Source: Cyclobacteriaceae bacterium
GTDB taxonomy: Bacteria; Bacteroidota; Bacteroidia; Cytophagales; Cyclobacteriaceae
Direction: 5' to 3'
NCBI GenBank assembly: GCA_025808415.1
Contig: CP075525.1
Coordinates: forward strand, 908,501-972,500
Length of the DNA stretch: 64,000 nucleotides
The position numbers and the translations under genes are program-made. This document shows, piece by piece, positions 37,078 to 45,171 of this stretch; within the stretch, counting starts at the first letter, position 1; the number at the start of each line of letters is the position of its first letter. Below the pieces are notes generated by a model, which saw only the letters and a list, made by a program, of their open reading frames with translations, had not been told where the DNA came from and ran no database searches.

Positions 37078-38654
37078 ATGAAAAAATTTCTTTACCTGTT
37101 CAGCCTCATTACCGCTCTTTCATTAGCGCAAGGGCGCATGAGTGACGCTCCTCTCGCAAAAGAAGGAGATGGCCCTTATACGCAGCTTATTATCCGTGGT
37201 GTAATCCTTATTGATGGTACGGGTGCACCTCCCATCGGGCCTGTTGATGTTGTGGTGAAACAAAACCGTATTGAACGGATTGTAAACGTAGGGTATCCGG
37301 GTGTGCCTATTACAGAAGAGAGAAGGCCTAAGCTGGAAGCAGGAGGCAAAGAACTTAACGCTGAAGGCATGTACCTGACACCCGGGTTCATTGATATGCA
37401 CGGCCATATTGGTGGAGGACAAGCGCCTAATGCCGAATATGTTTTTAAATTATGGATGGCCCATGGTATTACCACGGTACGCGATCCATCGGCAGGCAAT
37501 GGGTTAAACTGGGTGCTGGACCATAAGAAGAAAAGTGCAAATAATGCTATTACTGCCCCGCGCATCCACGCTTATACCTCGTTTGGCCAGGGAAGCGATA
37601 AACCCATCAGCACACCGGAAATGGCACGCGAGTGGGTTCGTGCGAACAAAGCAAAAGGCGCAGACGGTATAAAATTTTTTGGGGCAGCTCCGGATATAAT
37701 GCAGGCTGCCCTGGAAGAAAACAAAAAACTTGGTTTACGATCAGCTTGTCATCATGCCCAAATGGATGTGGCACGCTGGAATGTGGTAAAATCCGCTCGT
37801 GCCGGTCTAACCAGTATGGAGCATTGGTATGGATTGCCGGAGGCACTGTTCACCGACCGCACCATACAGGATTATCCGTTGGATTATAATTACCAGAATG
37901 AACAACACCGTTTTGAAAATGCGGGTAAGTTGTGGAAGCAGGCTGCTCCTCCTTATTCAGAACATTGGAACAATGTGATGAATGAACTCATCAAACTTGA
38001 CTTCACGCTGGACCCACCTTTAATATTTACGAAGCGAGTCGTGATTTGCACCGGGCGCGCAGGGCCGAATGGCATGAAGACTACACGCTTCCGCAGCTTT
38101 GGTCATTCTTTCAACCCAACCGCAGGGCCCATGGCTCGTACTGGTTTGCCTGGGGCACGGAGCAGGAAGTAAACTGGCGCGAGAATTATATGTTATGGAT
38201 GAAATTTGTAAATGAATATAAGAACCGCGGTGGCCGCGTAACGACTGGTTCCGATTCAGGTTTCATTTTTCAGTTGTATGGCTTTGCTTACATACGCGAA
38301 CTGGAGCTTTTACGCGAGGCAGGCTTTCATCCGCTGGAAGTTATCCGTTCAGCTACTTTATATGGTGCACAAGCCCTGGGCGTTGAAAAAGAGCTGGGCT
38401 CCGTTGAAGTAGGCAAGCTTGCTGACTTTGTATTGATCGATCAAAACCCGTTAGAAAATCTTCAGGTATTATATGGAACGGGTGCTATTAAACTTTCGGA
38501 TGATAACAAAGCCATTCGGGTGGGTGGTGTTCGGTATACTGTTAAAGATGGCATTATCTATGATGCCAAGAAGTTGCTGGCGGATGTGAAAAAGATAGTG
38601 GATGCCGAAAAAGCAAAAACGGGTTTCGTTTTGAAACAACCTGGTGTGGAGTAA
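37078..38654 (+). pseudogene. Metal-dependent amidohydrolase, frameshifted
   Basis: Two frames together make one amidohydrolase of ~525 residues. Frame one (37078 to about 38015) has a signal peptide (MKKFLYLFSLITALSLAQG), the metal motif PGFIDMHGHIGGG and later GIKFFGA and CHHAQMD. It shifts near 38014-38016, where one base is missing (reads D-P-P instead of D-P-T-F-N-I-Y-E-A-S). Frame two continues with RAEWHEDYTLPQLWSFFQPN, the metal Asp in TTGSDSGF and GSVEVGKLADFVLID to 38654. Either a decayed gene or a sequencing error. Related to imidazolonepropionase/dihydroorotase-like hydrolases; substrate unknown. Confidence 0.85.
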
Positions 38655-38725
38655 TTAGCCATGAAAACACCAAAACACAAAGTGGGATAAAGCAAAAATA
38701 AAGTTCGTTTGGGCAAACTGAATTC

Positions 38726-38758
38726 GGACAAATTTCGTTACATTAGTGGACAAATTTC
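38726..38758 (+). promoter_or_regulatory. Direct repeats upstream of the antitoxin gene, putative operator
   Basis: GGACAAATTTC occurs at 38726-38736 and again at 38748-38758, 22 bp apart, ending eight bases before the antitoxin ATG at 38766. Position and spacing fit an autoregulatory operator bound by the antitoxin's DNA-binding domain. Inferred from repeat and location only. Confidence 0.45.
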
Positions 38759-38765
38759 CGAAGTC

Positions 38766-39248
38766 ATGAAACCCCGAAAATACACCCGAAAACATTCTCC
38801 CACTGAAGTGCATGAGCCTGTTGTGGCGTATGAGAGGGCCCAGCAATTGGCCGCACATCAATTGTTGGAAATTGAACCCGCAAAGGTGAGTGAACCCCTC
38901 AACCGTGTGGAAACCTTCCGAAAAGGATTGCGCAAAAAATCGTTTGAGCGTTTAAAGGAAGTTACAGGTTTAGATAACGAAACGCTGGCAACAGCATTGG
39001 CAGTATCGTCTAAAACCATTCAACGCACGCAGGTTTTTGATACCGTGCAATCGGAAAAAATGTATGCTTTGGCTGAGCTTTATGCCACCGGTATTGAGTA
39101 CTTCGGTAAGGAGGGGTTTAAACGTTGGATGGAACGACCACTATTTAGTTTGGGAAATGTTACCCCCATTAACCTCATTGATGTTTCTGAGGGTATCAGC
39201 GTTTTAAAAACTGAAATCATGCGTTTGCAACATGGGGTTGCCGTATGA
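38766..39248 (+). CDS. Xre-family antitoxin (MbcA/ParS-like) of a RES/Xre pair
   Basis: A 160-residue antitoxin. An Xre-like helix-turn-helix (about residues 52-100, GLDNETLATALAVSSKTIQR) is followed by a C-terminal toxin-binding MbcA/ParS/Xre domain (MYALAELYATGIEYFGKEGFKRWMERPLFSLGNVTPINLIDVSEG). The ATG at 38766 is preferred to one 57 bases upstream because it leaves the operator repeats non-coding and keeps the usual N-terminus. Stop and toxin start share ATGA (four-base overlap). Confidence 0.92.
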   Translation: MKPRKYTRKHSPTEVHEPVVAYERAQQLAAHQLLEIEPAKVSEPLNRVETFRKGLRKKSFERLKEVTGLDNETLATALAVSSKTIQRTQVFDTVQSEKMYALAELYATGIEYFGKEGFKRWMERPLFSLGNVTPINLIDVSEGISVLKTEIMRLQHGVAV

Positions 39249-39700
39249 TTTTTTACCGCATTGCCCGAACTGAATTTTGCGATGTTACCGGGGAGGGTGC
39301 CAAGCGATATGGCGGGCGGTGGAACCTACCGGGTTATCCGGCATTGTATGCAAGTGCCACCATTTCAGCAGCTTTGCTTGAACGGCTTACCATCGATCCG
39401 GAGCTTTTTGCGGCCGAGCGGTACGTGTTGTACTCAGTAATGGAATTTAATTGCCCTGACCAGCTGATTGAACAGCTCCGCTCAAAAGACCTGCCCAAGG
39501 GTTGGGATAGTATTCCTCCCCAACACGCTTCACAGGCATTCGGTACAGCCAGGTTAAAAGAAGGCATTTTATGCTTCAGTATCCCCTCGGTTGTCGACCG
39601 TACCTCGTTGAATTTTGTGATAAACCCGATCGGTAAAAACTTCAACAAAGTGTCTTGGAAAGTTTTTCCATTAAAGCTGGACCATCGGATTGTACGGTAA
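39245..39700 (+). CDS. RES-domain toxin
   Basis: A 151-residue RES toxin. Hallmark residues appear as FYRIARTEFCDVTGEGAKRYGGRWN (the Arg, Glu and Ser-type set is R/E here), PALYASATISAALLERL and FGTARLKEGI. Characterised members degrade NAD+ and stop growth; this is assumed by homology. The four-base overlap with the antitoxin gives coupled translation. The 69 bases to lepA contain a possible lepA promoter, so the pair is its own unit. Confidence 0.92.
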   Translation: MIFYRIARTEFCDVTGEGAKRYGGRWNLPGYPALYASATISAALLERLTIDPELFAAERYVLYSVMEFNCPDQLIEQLRSKDLPKGWDSIPPQHASQAFGTARLKEGILCFSIPSVVDRTSLNFVINPIGKNFNKVSWKVFPLKLDHRIVR

Positions 39701-39730
39701 TCCCAGTCGCTGAAATCGCCCAATAATTCC

Positions 39731-39738
39731 TACTTTTG
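39731..39738 (+). promoter_or_regulatory. Possible -7 box for lepA
   Basis: TACTTTTG matches the Bacteroidota -7 consensus TAnnTTTG and lies 31 bases before the lepA start. I see no convincing -33 box. Confidence 0.3.
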
Positions 39739-39769
39739 CTGTTCTAAAATTTTGAGGAACTGACGGGGT

Positions 39770-41554
39770 ATGGAAAACATCCGCAATTTTTGCATCATCG
39801 CCCATATTGATCACGGTAAAAGCACCCTGGCCGACCGGCTATTGGAGTTTACCGGTACCCTTACCCAGCGTGAAATGCAGGCCCAGGTGCTGGATAATAT
39901 GGATTTGGAGCGTGAAAAGGGCATTACCATAAAGGCTCATGCCATTCAAATGAATTATAATCAGGATGGACAAGAGTACATTCTGAACCTGATTGATACC
40001 CCCGGCCATGTCGACTTTTCGTACGAGGTGTCACGCTCTATTGCGGCTTGTGAAGGTGCCCTGTTGATCGTGGACGCCAGCCAGGGCATTGAGGCGCAAA
40101 CCATATCCAACCTTTACCTGGCGCTGGAGCACGACCTGGAAATTATTCCGGTGATGAATAAAATTGACCTGCCCCATGCCATGCCTGAAGAGGTTACCGA
40201 TGAGATTGTGGACTTGATTGGTTGTAAACCCGAGGATGTTATCCGCGCCAGTGCCAAAGAGGGCATTGGTATTGAAGATATTTTAAAAGCCGTTGTACAT
40301 CGTATAAAGCCACCCAAAGGCGATCCGGCCGCACCGTTGCAAGCCATGATTTTCGACTCGGTTTTTAATTCTTTTCGAGGCATTGAGGTTTACTTCCGAG
40401 TATTCAATGGCTCCATTAAAAAAGGTGATAAGGTAAAGTTTGTCAGCACAAATAAAACGTATGAAGCGGATGAGATTGGCGTGCTGAAGATGAACAAACT
40501 GCCAAAGGAAGAAATTAGTGCCGGTAACGTGGGATACCTCATTTCCGGTATTAAAGAAGCAAAAGAAGTTAAAGTGGGGGATACCATTACCCATACCGAC
40601 AAGCCAGGCGCTGCCATTAAGGGTTTTGAAAATGTTAAACCTATGGTATTTGCCGGTATTTACCCGGTGGATACAACCGAGTTTGAAGAACTGCGGGCTT
40701 CCATGGAGAAGCTTCAGTTAAATGATGCCTCACTGGTGTGGGAGCCTGAAACTTCTGCTGCTTTGGGCTTTGGTTTCCGTTGCGGTTTCCTGGGTATGCT
40801 ACACATGGAAATTATCCAGGAGCGCCTCGAGCGTGAGTTTGACATGACAGTGATCACTACTGTTCCCTCCGTACAATTCCTGGCGGTTCGAACAGATGGT
40901 ACGACATTCGAAATCAATGCACCTTCCGAAATGCCCGACCCGAACACGGTTGACCATATTGAAGAGCCCTACATTAAAGCCCAGATTATTACCAAGTCCG
41001 AATTCATAGGCGGCATCATAAAACTTTGCATGGATAAGCGTGGGGTGATCAAGAATCAATCGTACCTGACCACCGACCGTGTTGAACTTTCATTTGAAAT
41101 GCCGTTGGCAGAAATCGTATTTGACTTCTTCGATAAGCTTAAGACAATATCCAAAGGATATGCTTCATTAGATTATCACCTGATCGGGTTCCGTGAATCG
41201 GATATGGTGAAATTGGATATTCAACTAAATGGCGAAAAAGTAGACGCACTTTCTGCCATTGTACATCGAAGCAAAGCCTATGAATGGGGCAAAAAGTTAT
41301 GCGAGAAGTTGCGTGAGCTACTGCCACGTCAGATGTTTGAAATTGCTATTCAGGCAGCTATCGGCCAGAAAATTATTGCCCGCGAAACGGTAAAGGCCAT
41401 GCGCAAAAACGTGTTGGCAAAATGTTATGGTGGTGACATCTCGCGAAAGCGCAAACTACTGGAGAAGCAAAAGAAGGGTAAGAAGCGTATGCGCCAGGTC
41501 GGCAATGTGGAAATTCCACAAGAAGCTTTTATGGCCGTATTAAAGATTGATTAA
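39770..41554 (+). CDS. lepA: Elongation factor 4
   Basis: A 594-residue translational GTPase. G1 is [16 protein letters not shown] (about residue 12), G2 [12 protein letters not shown]3 DTPGHVDF and G4 NKID, then the EF4-specific C-terminal part ([45 protein letters not shown]). It back-translocates or remodels stalled ribosomes. Length is normal. Downstream genes of the series follow closely, starting at 41581. Confidence 0.97.
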   Translation: MENIRNFCIIAHIDHGKSTLADRLLEFTGTLTQREMQAQVLDNMDLEREKGITIKAHAIQMNYNQDGQEYILNLIDTPGHVDFSYEVSRSIAACEGALLIVDASQGIEAQTISNLYLALEHDLEIIPVMNKIDLPHAMPEEVTDEIVDLIGCKPEDVIRASAKEGIGIEDILKAVVHRIKPPKGDPAAPLQAMIFDSVFNSFRGIEVYFRVFNGSIKKGDKVKFVSTNKTYEADEIGVLKMNKLPKEEISAGNVGYLISGIKEAKEVKVGDTITHTDKPGAAIKGFENVKPMVFAGIYPVDTTEFEELRASMEKLQLNDASLVWEPETSAALGFGFRCGFLGMLHMEIIQERLEREFDMTVITTVPSVQFLAVRTDGTTFEINAPSEMPDPNTVDHIEEPYIKAQIITKSEFIGGIIKLCMDKRGVIKNQSYLTTDRVELSFEMPLAEIVFDFFDKLKTISKGYASLDYHLIGFRESDMVKLDIQLNGEKVDALSAIVHRSKAYEWGKKLCEKLRELLPRQMFEIAIQAAIGQKIIARETVKAMRKNVLAKCYGGDISRKRKLLEKQKKGKKRMRQVGNVEIPQEAFMAVLKID

Positions 41555-41580
41555 CTTTAATAGATAATTAGTAATTATTT

Positions 41581-41868
41581 ATGGAGCGAAATTATGATGA
41601 GGTGATATCAGATATGCTGATTCAATTGGCTGCAATTGAAACAGCTCTTGAAAGGCAGAACGACCGAATGGAGTCATTTGATAAACGCATGGAACTTACT
41701 ATTCGTAGAATGGTAAAGGCAGAATCCAGGCTGGATCAACATGAAAAAAGCATGGAGGCCTTCAATAGAAAATTAGAGCAATCTATCAAAGATCAGCGTG
41801 AGTTTAGCCAGATGCAATCCCAAGTGAATCGTTACTTTCTCAGTAAAATAAAGAATGCGAAAAAGTAG
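41581..41868 (+). CDS. Small coiled-coil protein
   Basis: A 95-residue protein, almost entirely coiled-coil: heptad-like Leu/Met/Ile spacing with Glu, Arg, Lys and Gln (IETALERQNDRMESFDKRMELTIRRMVKAESRLDQHEKSMEAF). No signal peptide. Not recognised; similar short helical proteins occur next to phage or structural genes, but here it is chained between lepA and folD. It overlaps the next tiny ORF by 14 bases. Confidence 0.6.
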   Translation: MERNYDEVISDMLIQLAAIETALERQNDRMESFDKRMELTIRRMVKAESRLDQHEKSMEAFNRKLEQSIKDQREFSQMQSQVNRYFLSKIKNAKK

Positions 41869-42055
41869 ATCGAAACTGAGAAAGCGTACTCTAGGAAGTA
41901 GCGTGAGTATCGTACAGGTAAATCGCTTAGAAGCAAAACTTTCGAAAAAGAAAATTGAATTGCTTGAGATCAAAGCTTTGCATAAGAAAATTGCACGTGA
42001 GTTTATTGACCTATGGCTGGAAACCAGAAGGTTGAAACGAAAAATGACAAGATGA
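41855..42055 (+). CDS. Tiny basic helical protein
   Basis: A 66-residue strongly basic, helical ORF (MRKSRSKLRKRTLGSSVSIVQVNRLEAKLSKKKIELLEIKALHKKIAREF...). It starts inside the end of the preceding coiled-coil gene. Its stop overlaps the folD ATG in ATGA (42052-42055). That overlap supports both this ORF and the folD start. Function unknown; nucleic-acid binding is possible from the charge. Confidence 0.5.
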   Translation: MRKSRSKLRKRTLGSSVSIVQVNRLEAKLSKKKIELLEIKALHKKIAREFIDLWLETRRLKRKMTR

Positions 42056-42939
42056 TAGAAACTTCAACCTACACATTAATTGATGGCCGCAAGGTTGCTT
42101 CCCAAATCAAGGAAGAGATCATTCAACGCGTTAGTGAATTAAAGGCCGAGGGAAAGAAGGTGCCGCATCTCGCTATTATTTTGGTGGGCGATGATGGCGC
42201 CAGTCAGACCTATGTGGATCATAAAGTAAAGGCTTGTAAAGAAGTTGGTTTTCATTACACCATGATGCGATTTGCCGATACCATCAGTGAGGAGAAGTTA
42301 TTGAAGCATATCGACCAGGTGAACCGTGATCAGGATGTGGACGGTTTTATTGTTCAGCTTCCGTTACCGGCACATATCTCTGTCGAGAAAGTTACCGAAC
42401 ATATTAAACCCGATAAAGATGTTGATGGGTTTACCAATAGAAATTTCGGAAGTATTGTTTCAAAAAATCCATTGTTAATGCCCGCTACGCCTTTCGGTGT
42501 GATGGAATTGTTGAAGCGTTACAACGTAGAAACTGAGGGAAAGAATTGTGTTGTTGTTGGGGCCAGTCGTTTGGTAGGTGCTCCATTAAGCATGATGCTG
42601 ATTGAACATGGAAGGGCTACCGTAACGGTTTGTCATAAGTACACCCAAGGCCTTGCGAATTTTACCCGGCAGGCCGATATACTCATTGTGGCCGTGGGTA
42701 AACCGGGTTTGATAACAGCCGACATGGTAAAAGACGGAGCTGTTGTTATTGATGTTGGAACAACACGCGTGGAAGGACCGCAATACAAAAACGGTTTTGC
42801 CCTTAAGGGTGATGTTGATTTTAAAAATGTTGCACCTAAATGTTCGTTCATCACACCTGTGCCGGGTGGTGTAGGTCCCATGACCATTGCCTCTTTGTTA
42901 CTGAACACCTTACGGGCGACTGAACTTCGTAATGCCTAA
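42052..42939 (+). CDS. folD: Bifunctional methylenetetrahydrofolate dehydrogenase/cyclohydrolase
   Basis: A 295-residue enzyme that interconverts 5,10-methylene-, methenyl- and 10-formyl-tetrahydrofolate using NADP. Motifs are ILVGDDGASQTYVDHKVKACKEVG (catalytic Lys region), DGFIVQLPLPAHI, KDVDGFT, VVVGASRLVGAPLSMML and FITPVPGGVGPMTIASLL. The ATG at 42052 is chosen because it forms an ATGA overlap with the tiny upstream ORF and gives MIETSTYTLIDGRKVA. The queE frame overlaps the end by eight bases. Confidence 0.96.
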   Translation: MIETSTYTLIDGRKVASQIKEEIIQRVSELKAEGKKVPHLAIILVGDDGASQTYVDHKVKACKEVGFHYTMMRFADTISEEKLLKHIDQVNRDQDVDGFIVQLPLPAHISVEKVTEHIKPDKDVDGFTNRNFGSIVSKNPLLMPATPFGVMELLKRYNVETEGKNCVVVGASRLVGAPLSMMLIEHGRATVTVCHKYTQGLANFTRQADILIVAVGKPGLITADMVKDGAVVIDVGTTRVEGPQYKNGFALKGDVDFKNVAPKCSFITPVPGGVGPMTIASLLLNTLRATELRNA

Positions 42940-43573
42940 CTCATCTAACATTATTACTCAAACTCATACGAACACAAATGCCCTTCCATTAATGGAAGAT
43001 TTCTATACCATTCAGGGTGAGGGGTACTTTCAGGGGCATGCAGCTTATTTTATCCGGTTAGGCGGATGTGATGTAGGATGTGTTTGGTGTGATGTAAAGG
43101 AATCGTGGGATGCCGCTGCTCATCCTCAGGTTTCAGTTTCCGAAATGGTTGATCGGGCAAAAAGCAGTGGCAGCAACATTGCAGTGATTACCGGTGGTGA
43201 ACCTGCTATGTATGACCTGACAGAACTAACAGTTGCACTGAAAGCAGAGGGCTTGCGTACGCACATAGAAACTTCAGGCGCATATCCACTAACCGGCACG
43301 TGGGATTGGGTTTGTTTTTCACCCAAAAAATTTAAAGCACCTGTTGCATCCGTGTTTGCACAAAGCCATGAATTGAAGGTGATTATTTATAACAAAAGTG
43401 ATTTTTCGTGGGCGGAAGAATTCGCAGAGAAAGTGAATTCACCGTGTAAATTATTTTTGCAGCCCGAGTGGTCGCGTGAAGAGGAAATGCTTCCGTTGAT
43501 TATTGATTACGTGAAACAAAATCCCAAATGGCGGATATCCCTGCAGGTGCATAAGTACATGGATATACCATAG
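42932..43573 (+). CDS. queE: 7-carboxy-7-deazaguanine synthase
   Basis: A 213-residue radical-SAM enzyme. The iron-sulfur cluster Cys set lies in RLGGCDVGCVWCDVKESW (CX3CX2C). It turns 6-carboxytetrahydropterin into 7-carboxy-7-deazaguanine on the way to queuosine or related deazaguanines. Other signatures are MEDFYTIQGEGYFQGHAAYFI, ITGGEPAMYDL and HIETSGAYPL. It overlaps folD by eight bases and so belongs to the same series. The enzyme before it, QueD, is encoded at 54699, about 11 kb away. Confidence 0.94.
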   Translation: MPNSSNIITQTHTNTNALPLMEDFYTIQGEGYFQGHAAYFIRLGGCDVGCVWCDVKESWDAAAHPQVSVSEMVDRAKSSGSNIAVITGGEPAMYDLTELTVALKAEGLRTHIETSGAYPLTGTWDWVCFSPKKFKAPVASVFAQSHELKVIIYNKSDFSWAEEFAEKVNSPCKLFLQPEWSREEEMLPLIIDYVKQNPKWRISLQVHKYMDIP

Positions 43574-43604
43574 TGTATCAAAAGCTGTTCAAGCAAAAAT
43601 TCAA

Positions 43605-44582
43605 ATGACAATTAACGAGTTTGTCAGAACATTAAATCAATGGGGAACTGATCGGGTTCCTTTTTTCTTTTTGATTGATTTTGAATTGCAAAAACCACAA
43701 GCGTATCGGTTAGATGAAATTGGTTCTCATGAAATTTTATATTTCTTCAATGGGTTTTCCAATGGCAATGACAATCCGGTAAAGGCTGACAAGGGAATTC
43801 TTTTGAAAAATAAGTATCCCGTTGATTTTTCTACATATGAGCAACGTTTTGATAAAGTGATTCAACACCTCAGGTATGGCGACTCCTTTCTTACCAACTT
43901 CACCATAAAAACAAAAATCGAGTTGCATCTTTGCTTACGGGATTTATTTTTTACCAGTAAATCGAAATATAAACTGTGGTACAAGGATCAGTTCCTGGTG
44001 TTTTCACCGGAAACATTTGTTCAAATCCACGATCAAAAAATTTATTCCTTTCCCATGAAAGGAACCATTGATGCTCACACTGCCAATGCCCGTGAGGTTA
44101 TTTTAAATGATCCGAAGGAAATGGCGGAGCATATTACGATTGTTGATCTGATCCGGAATGATTTAAGCCAGGTAGCTTCGGATGTAAATGTAATGCGTTT
44201 TCGGTTTATCGAGAAAATCAAAACGAATCAAGCTACGTTGTTGCAGGTAAGTTCTGAAGTGGTTGGCAATCTTACAGCAGACTATAACGAACGATTGGGT
44301 GATATACTTATCGCTCTGCTACCTGCCGGATCTGTTAGCGGTGCACCTAAGCCAAAAACGCTTGAGATAATTCGTGAAGCTGAGGGTGAGGAGCGTGGGT
44401 ATTATACTGGTGTGTTTGGTTATTTTGACGGAACAAATCTTGATAGTGGCGTGATGATCAGGTTTATTGAGAAATCGGGTAATGACTACGTTTACAGAAG
44501 TGGAGGAGGAATCACTACTCAAAGTTTAGCGCAGGCAGAATACGAAGAGGCCATCCAAAAAATCTATGTCCCGGTTAATTGA
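43605..44582 (+). CDS. pabB: Aminodeoxychorismate synthase component I
   Basis: A 325-residue chorismate-binding enzyme. FPMKGTIDA keeps a Lys where PabB has it and anthranilate synthase has Ala, which favours PabB over TrpE. Others are VDLIRNDLSQVASDV, the GSVSGAPKPKTLEIIREAEGEERGYYTGVFGYF active site and SGVMIRFIEK. It makes 4-amino-4-deoxychorismate for p-aminobenzoate and folate. It lacks the N-terminal extension of longer members. No glutaminase subunit (pabA) is in the window. It overlaps pabC by 17 bases. Confidence 0.9.
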   Translation: MTINEFVRTLNQWGTDRVPFFFLIDFELQKPQAYRLDEIGSHEILYFFNGFSNGNDNPVKADKGILLKNKYPVDFSTYEQRFDKVIQHLRYGDSFLTNFTIKTKIELHLCLRDLFFTSKSKYKLWYKDQFLVFSPETFVQIHDQKIYSFPMKGTIDAHTANAREVILNDPKEMAEHITIVDLIRNDLSQVASDVNVMRFRFIEKIKTNQATLLQVSSEVVGNLTADYNERLGDILIALLPAGSVSGAPKPKTLEIIREAEGEERGYYTGVFGYFDGTNLDSGVMIRFIEKSGNDYVYRSGGGITTQSLAQAEYEEAIQKIYVPVN

Positions 44583-45162
44583 ATCGATTTGCCTGAATGA
44601 TGGAGTATTCCATCGTTTGCCGTACCATCAGATGAGAATGGATAAATCAGTTTGCGAAATTCTTCATCAGCAAAACGAAATTCAGTTAGAGGATTTTCTA
44701 TATGCACAAACCTATCCGACCCAAGGTTTATTCAAGTGTAGGATCATTTATGATAACCGTATTCATAGCATTGAATTCATACCCTACAAAACTAAACCTG
44801 TTTCTAGTTTAAAGATAATAAGAGCAGACAGCATTGATTATGCCCATAAGTTTGAAGATCGGTCGGCCCTTCATCAACTTTATCAACTCAGGGAGGATTG
44901 TGATGATATCCTTATTGTTAAAAACGGATTTCTTGCTGATTCATATTACAGCAATGTAATTTTATATGATGGCGCTGATTGGTTTACTCCCTCAACTCCG
45001 CTATTAAACGGAACAATGCGTCAAGCCCTGCTCAAGGATGGAAAAATCAAAGAGGCAACAATTCATTTATCCGACATTCGTTTATTTAAGAAATTAAAAC
45101 TGATCAACGCGATGCTGGGTTTAGATGGTCCCGAACTTTCTATATCGCAAATAGTTTTTTAG
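44566..45162 (+). CDS. pabC: Aminodeoxychorismate lyase-like aminotransferase class IV protein
   Basis: A 198-residue PLP enzyme of the branched-chain aminotransferase/PabC fold. The Lys in DYAHKFEDRSALHQ is the likely PLP-binding residue, ILIVKNGFLADSYYSNVILY replaces the usual TESSTSNI-type motif, and PLLNGTMRQALL is well kept. It would split aminodeoxychorismate to p-aminobenzoate and pyruvate. Shorter than many PabC proteins (about 270), with the N-terminal domain reduced. Its overlap with pabB supports the assignment. Confidence 0.85.
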   Translation: MSRLIESICLNDGVFHRLPYHQMRMDKSVCEILHQQNEIQLEDFLYAQTYPTQGLFKCRIIYDNRIHSIEFIPYKTKPVSSLKIIRADSIDYAHKFEDRSALHQLYQLREDCDDILIVKNGFLADSYYSNVILYDGADWFTPSTPLLNGTMRQALLKDGKIKEATIHLSDIRLFKKLKLINAMLGLDGPELSISQIVF

Positions 45163-45171
45163 TTTTAATCC

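Noticed and set aside
36960..37145. 61-residue ORF before the amidohydrolase
   Set aside because: Overlaps the amidohydrolase signal peptide in another frame and has no RBS or homology cue.
37078..38654. Programmed frameshifting of the amidohydrolase
   Set aside because: No slippery heptamer or downstream stem at the shift point; a single missing base is simpler.
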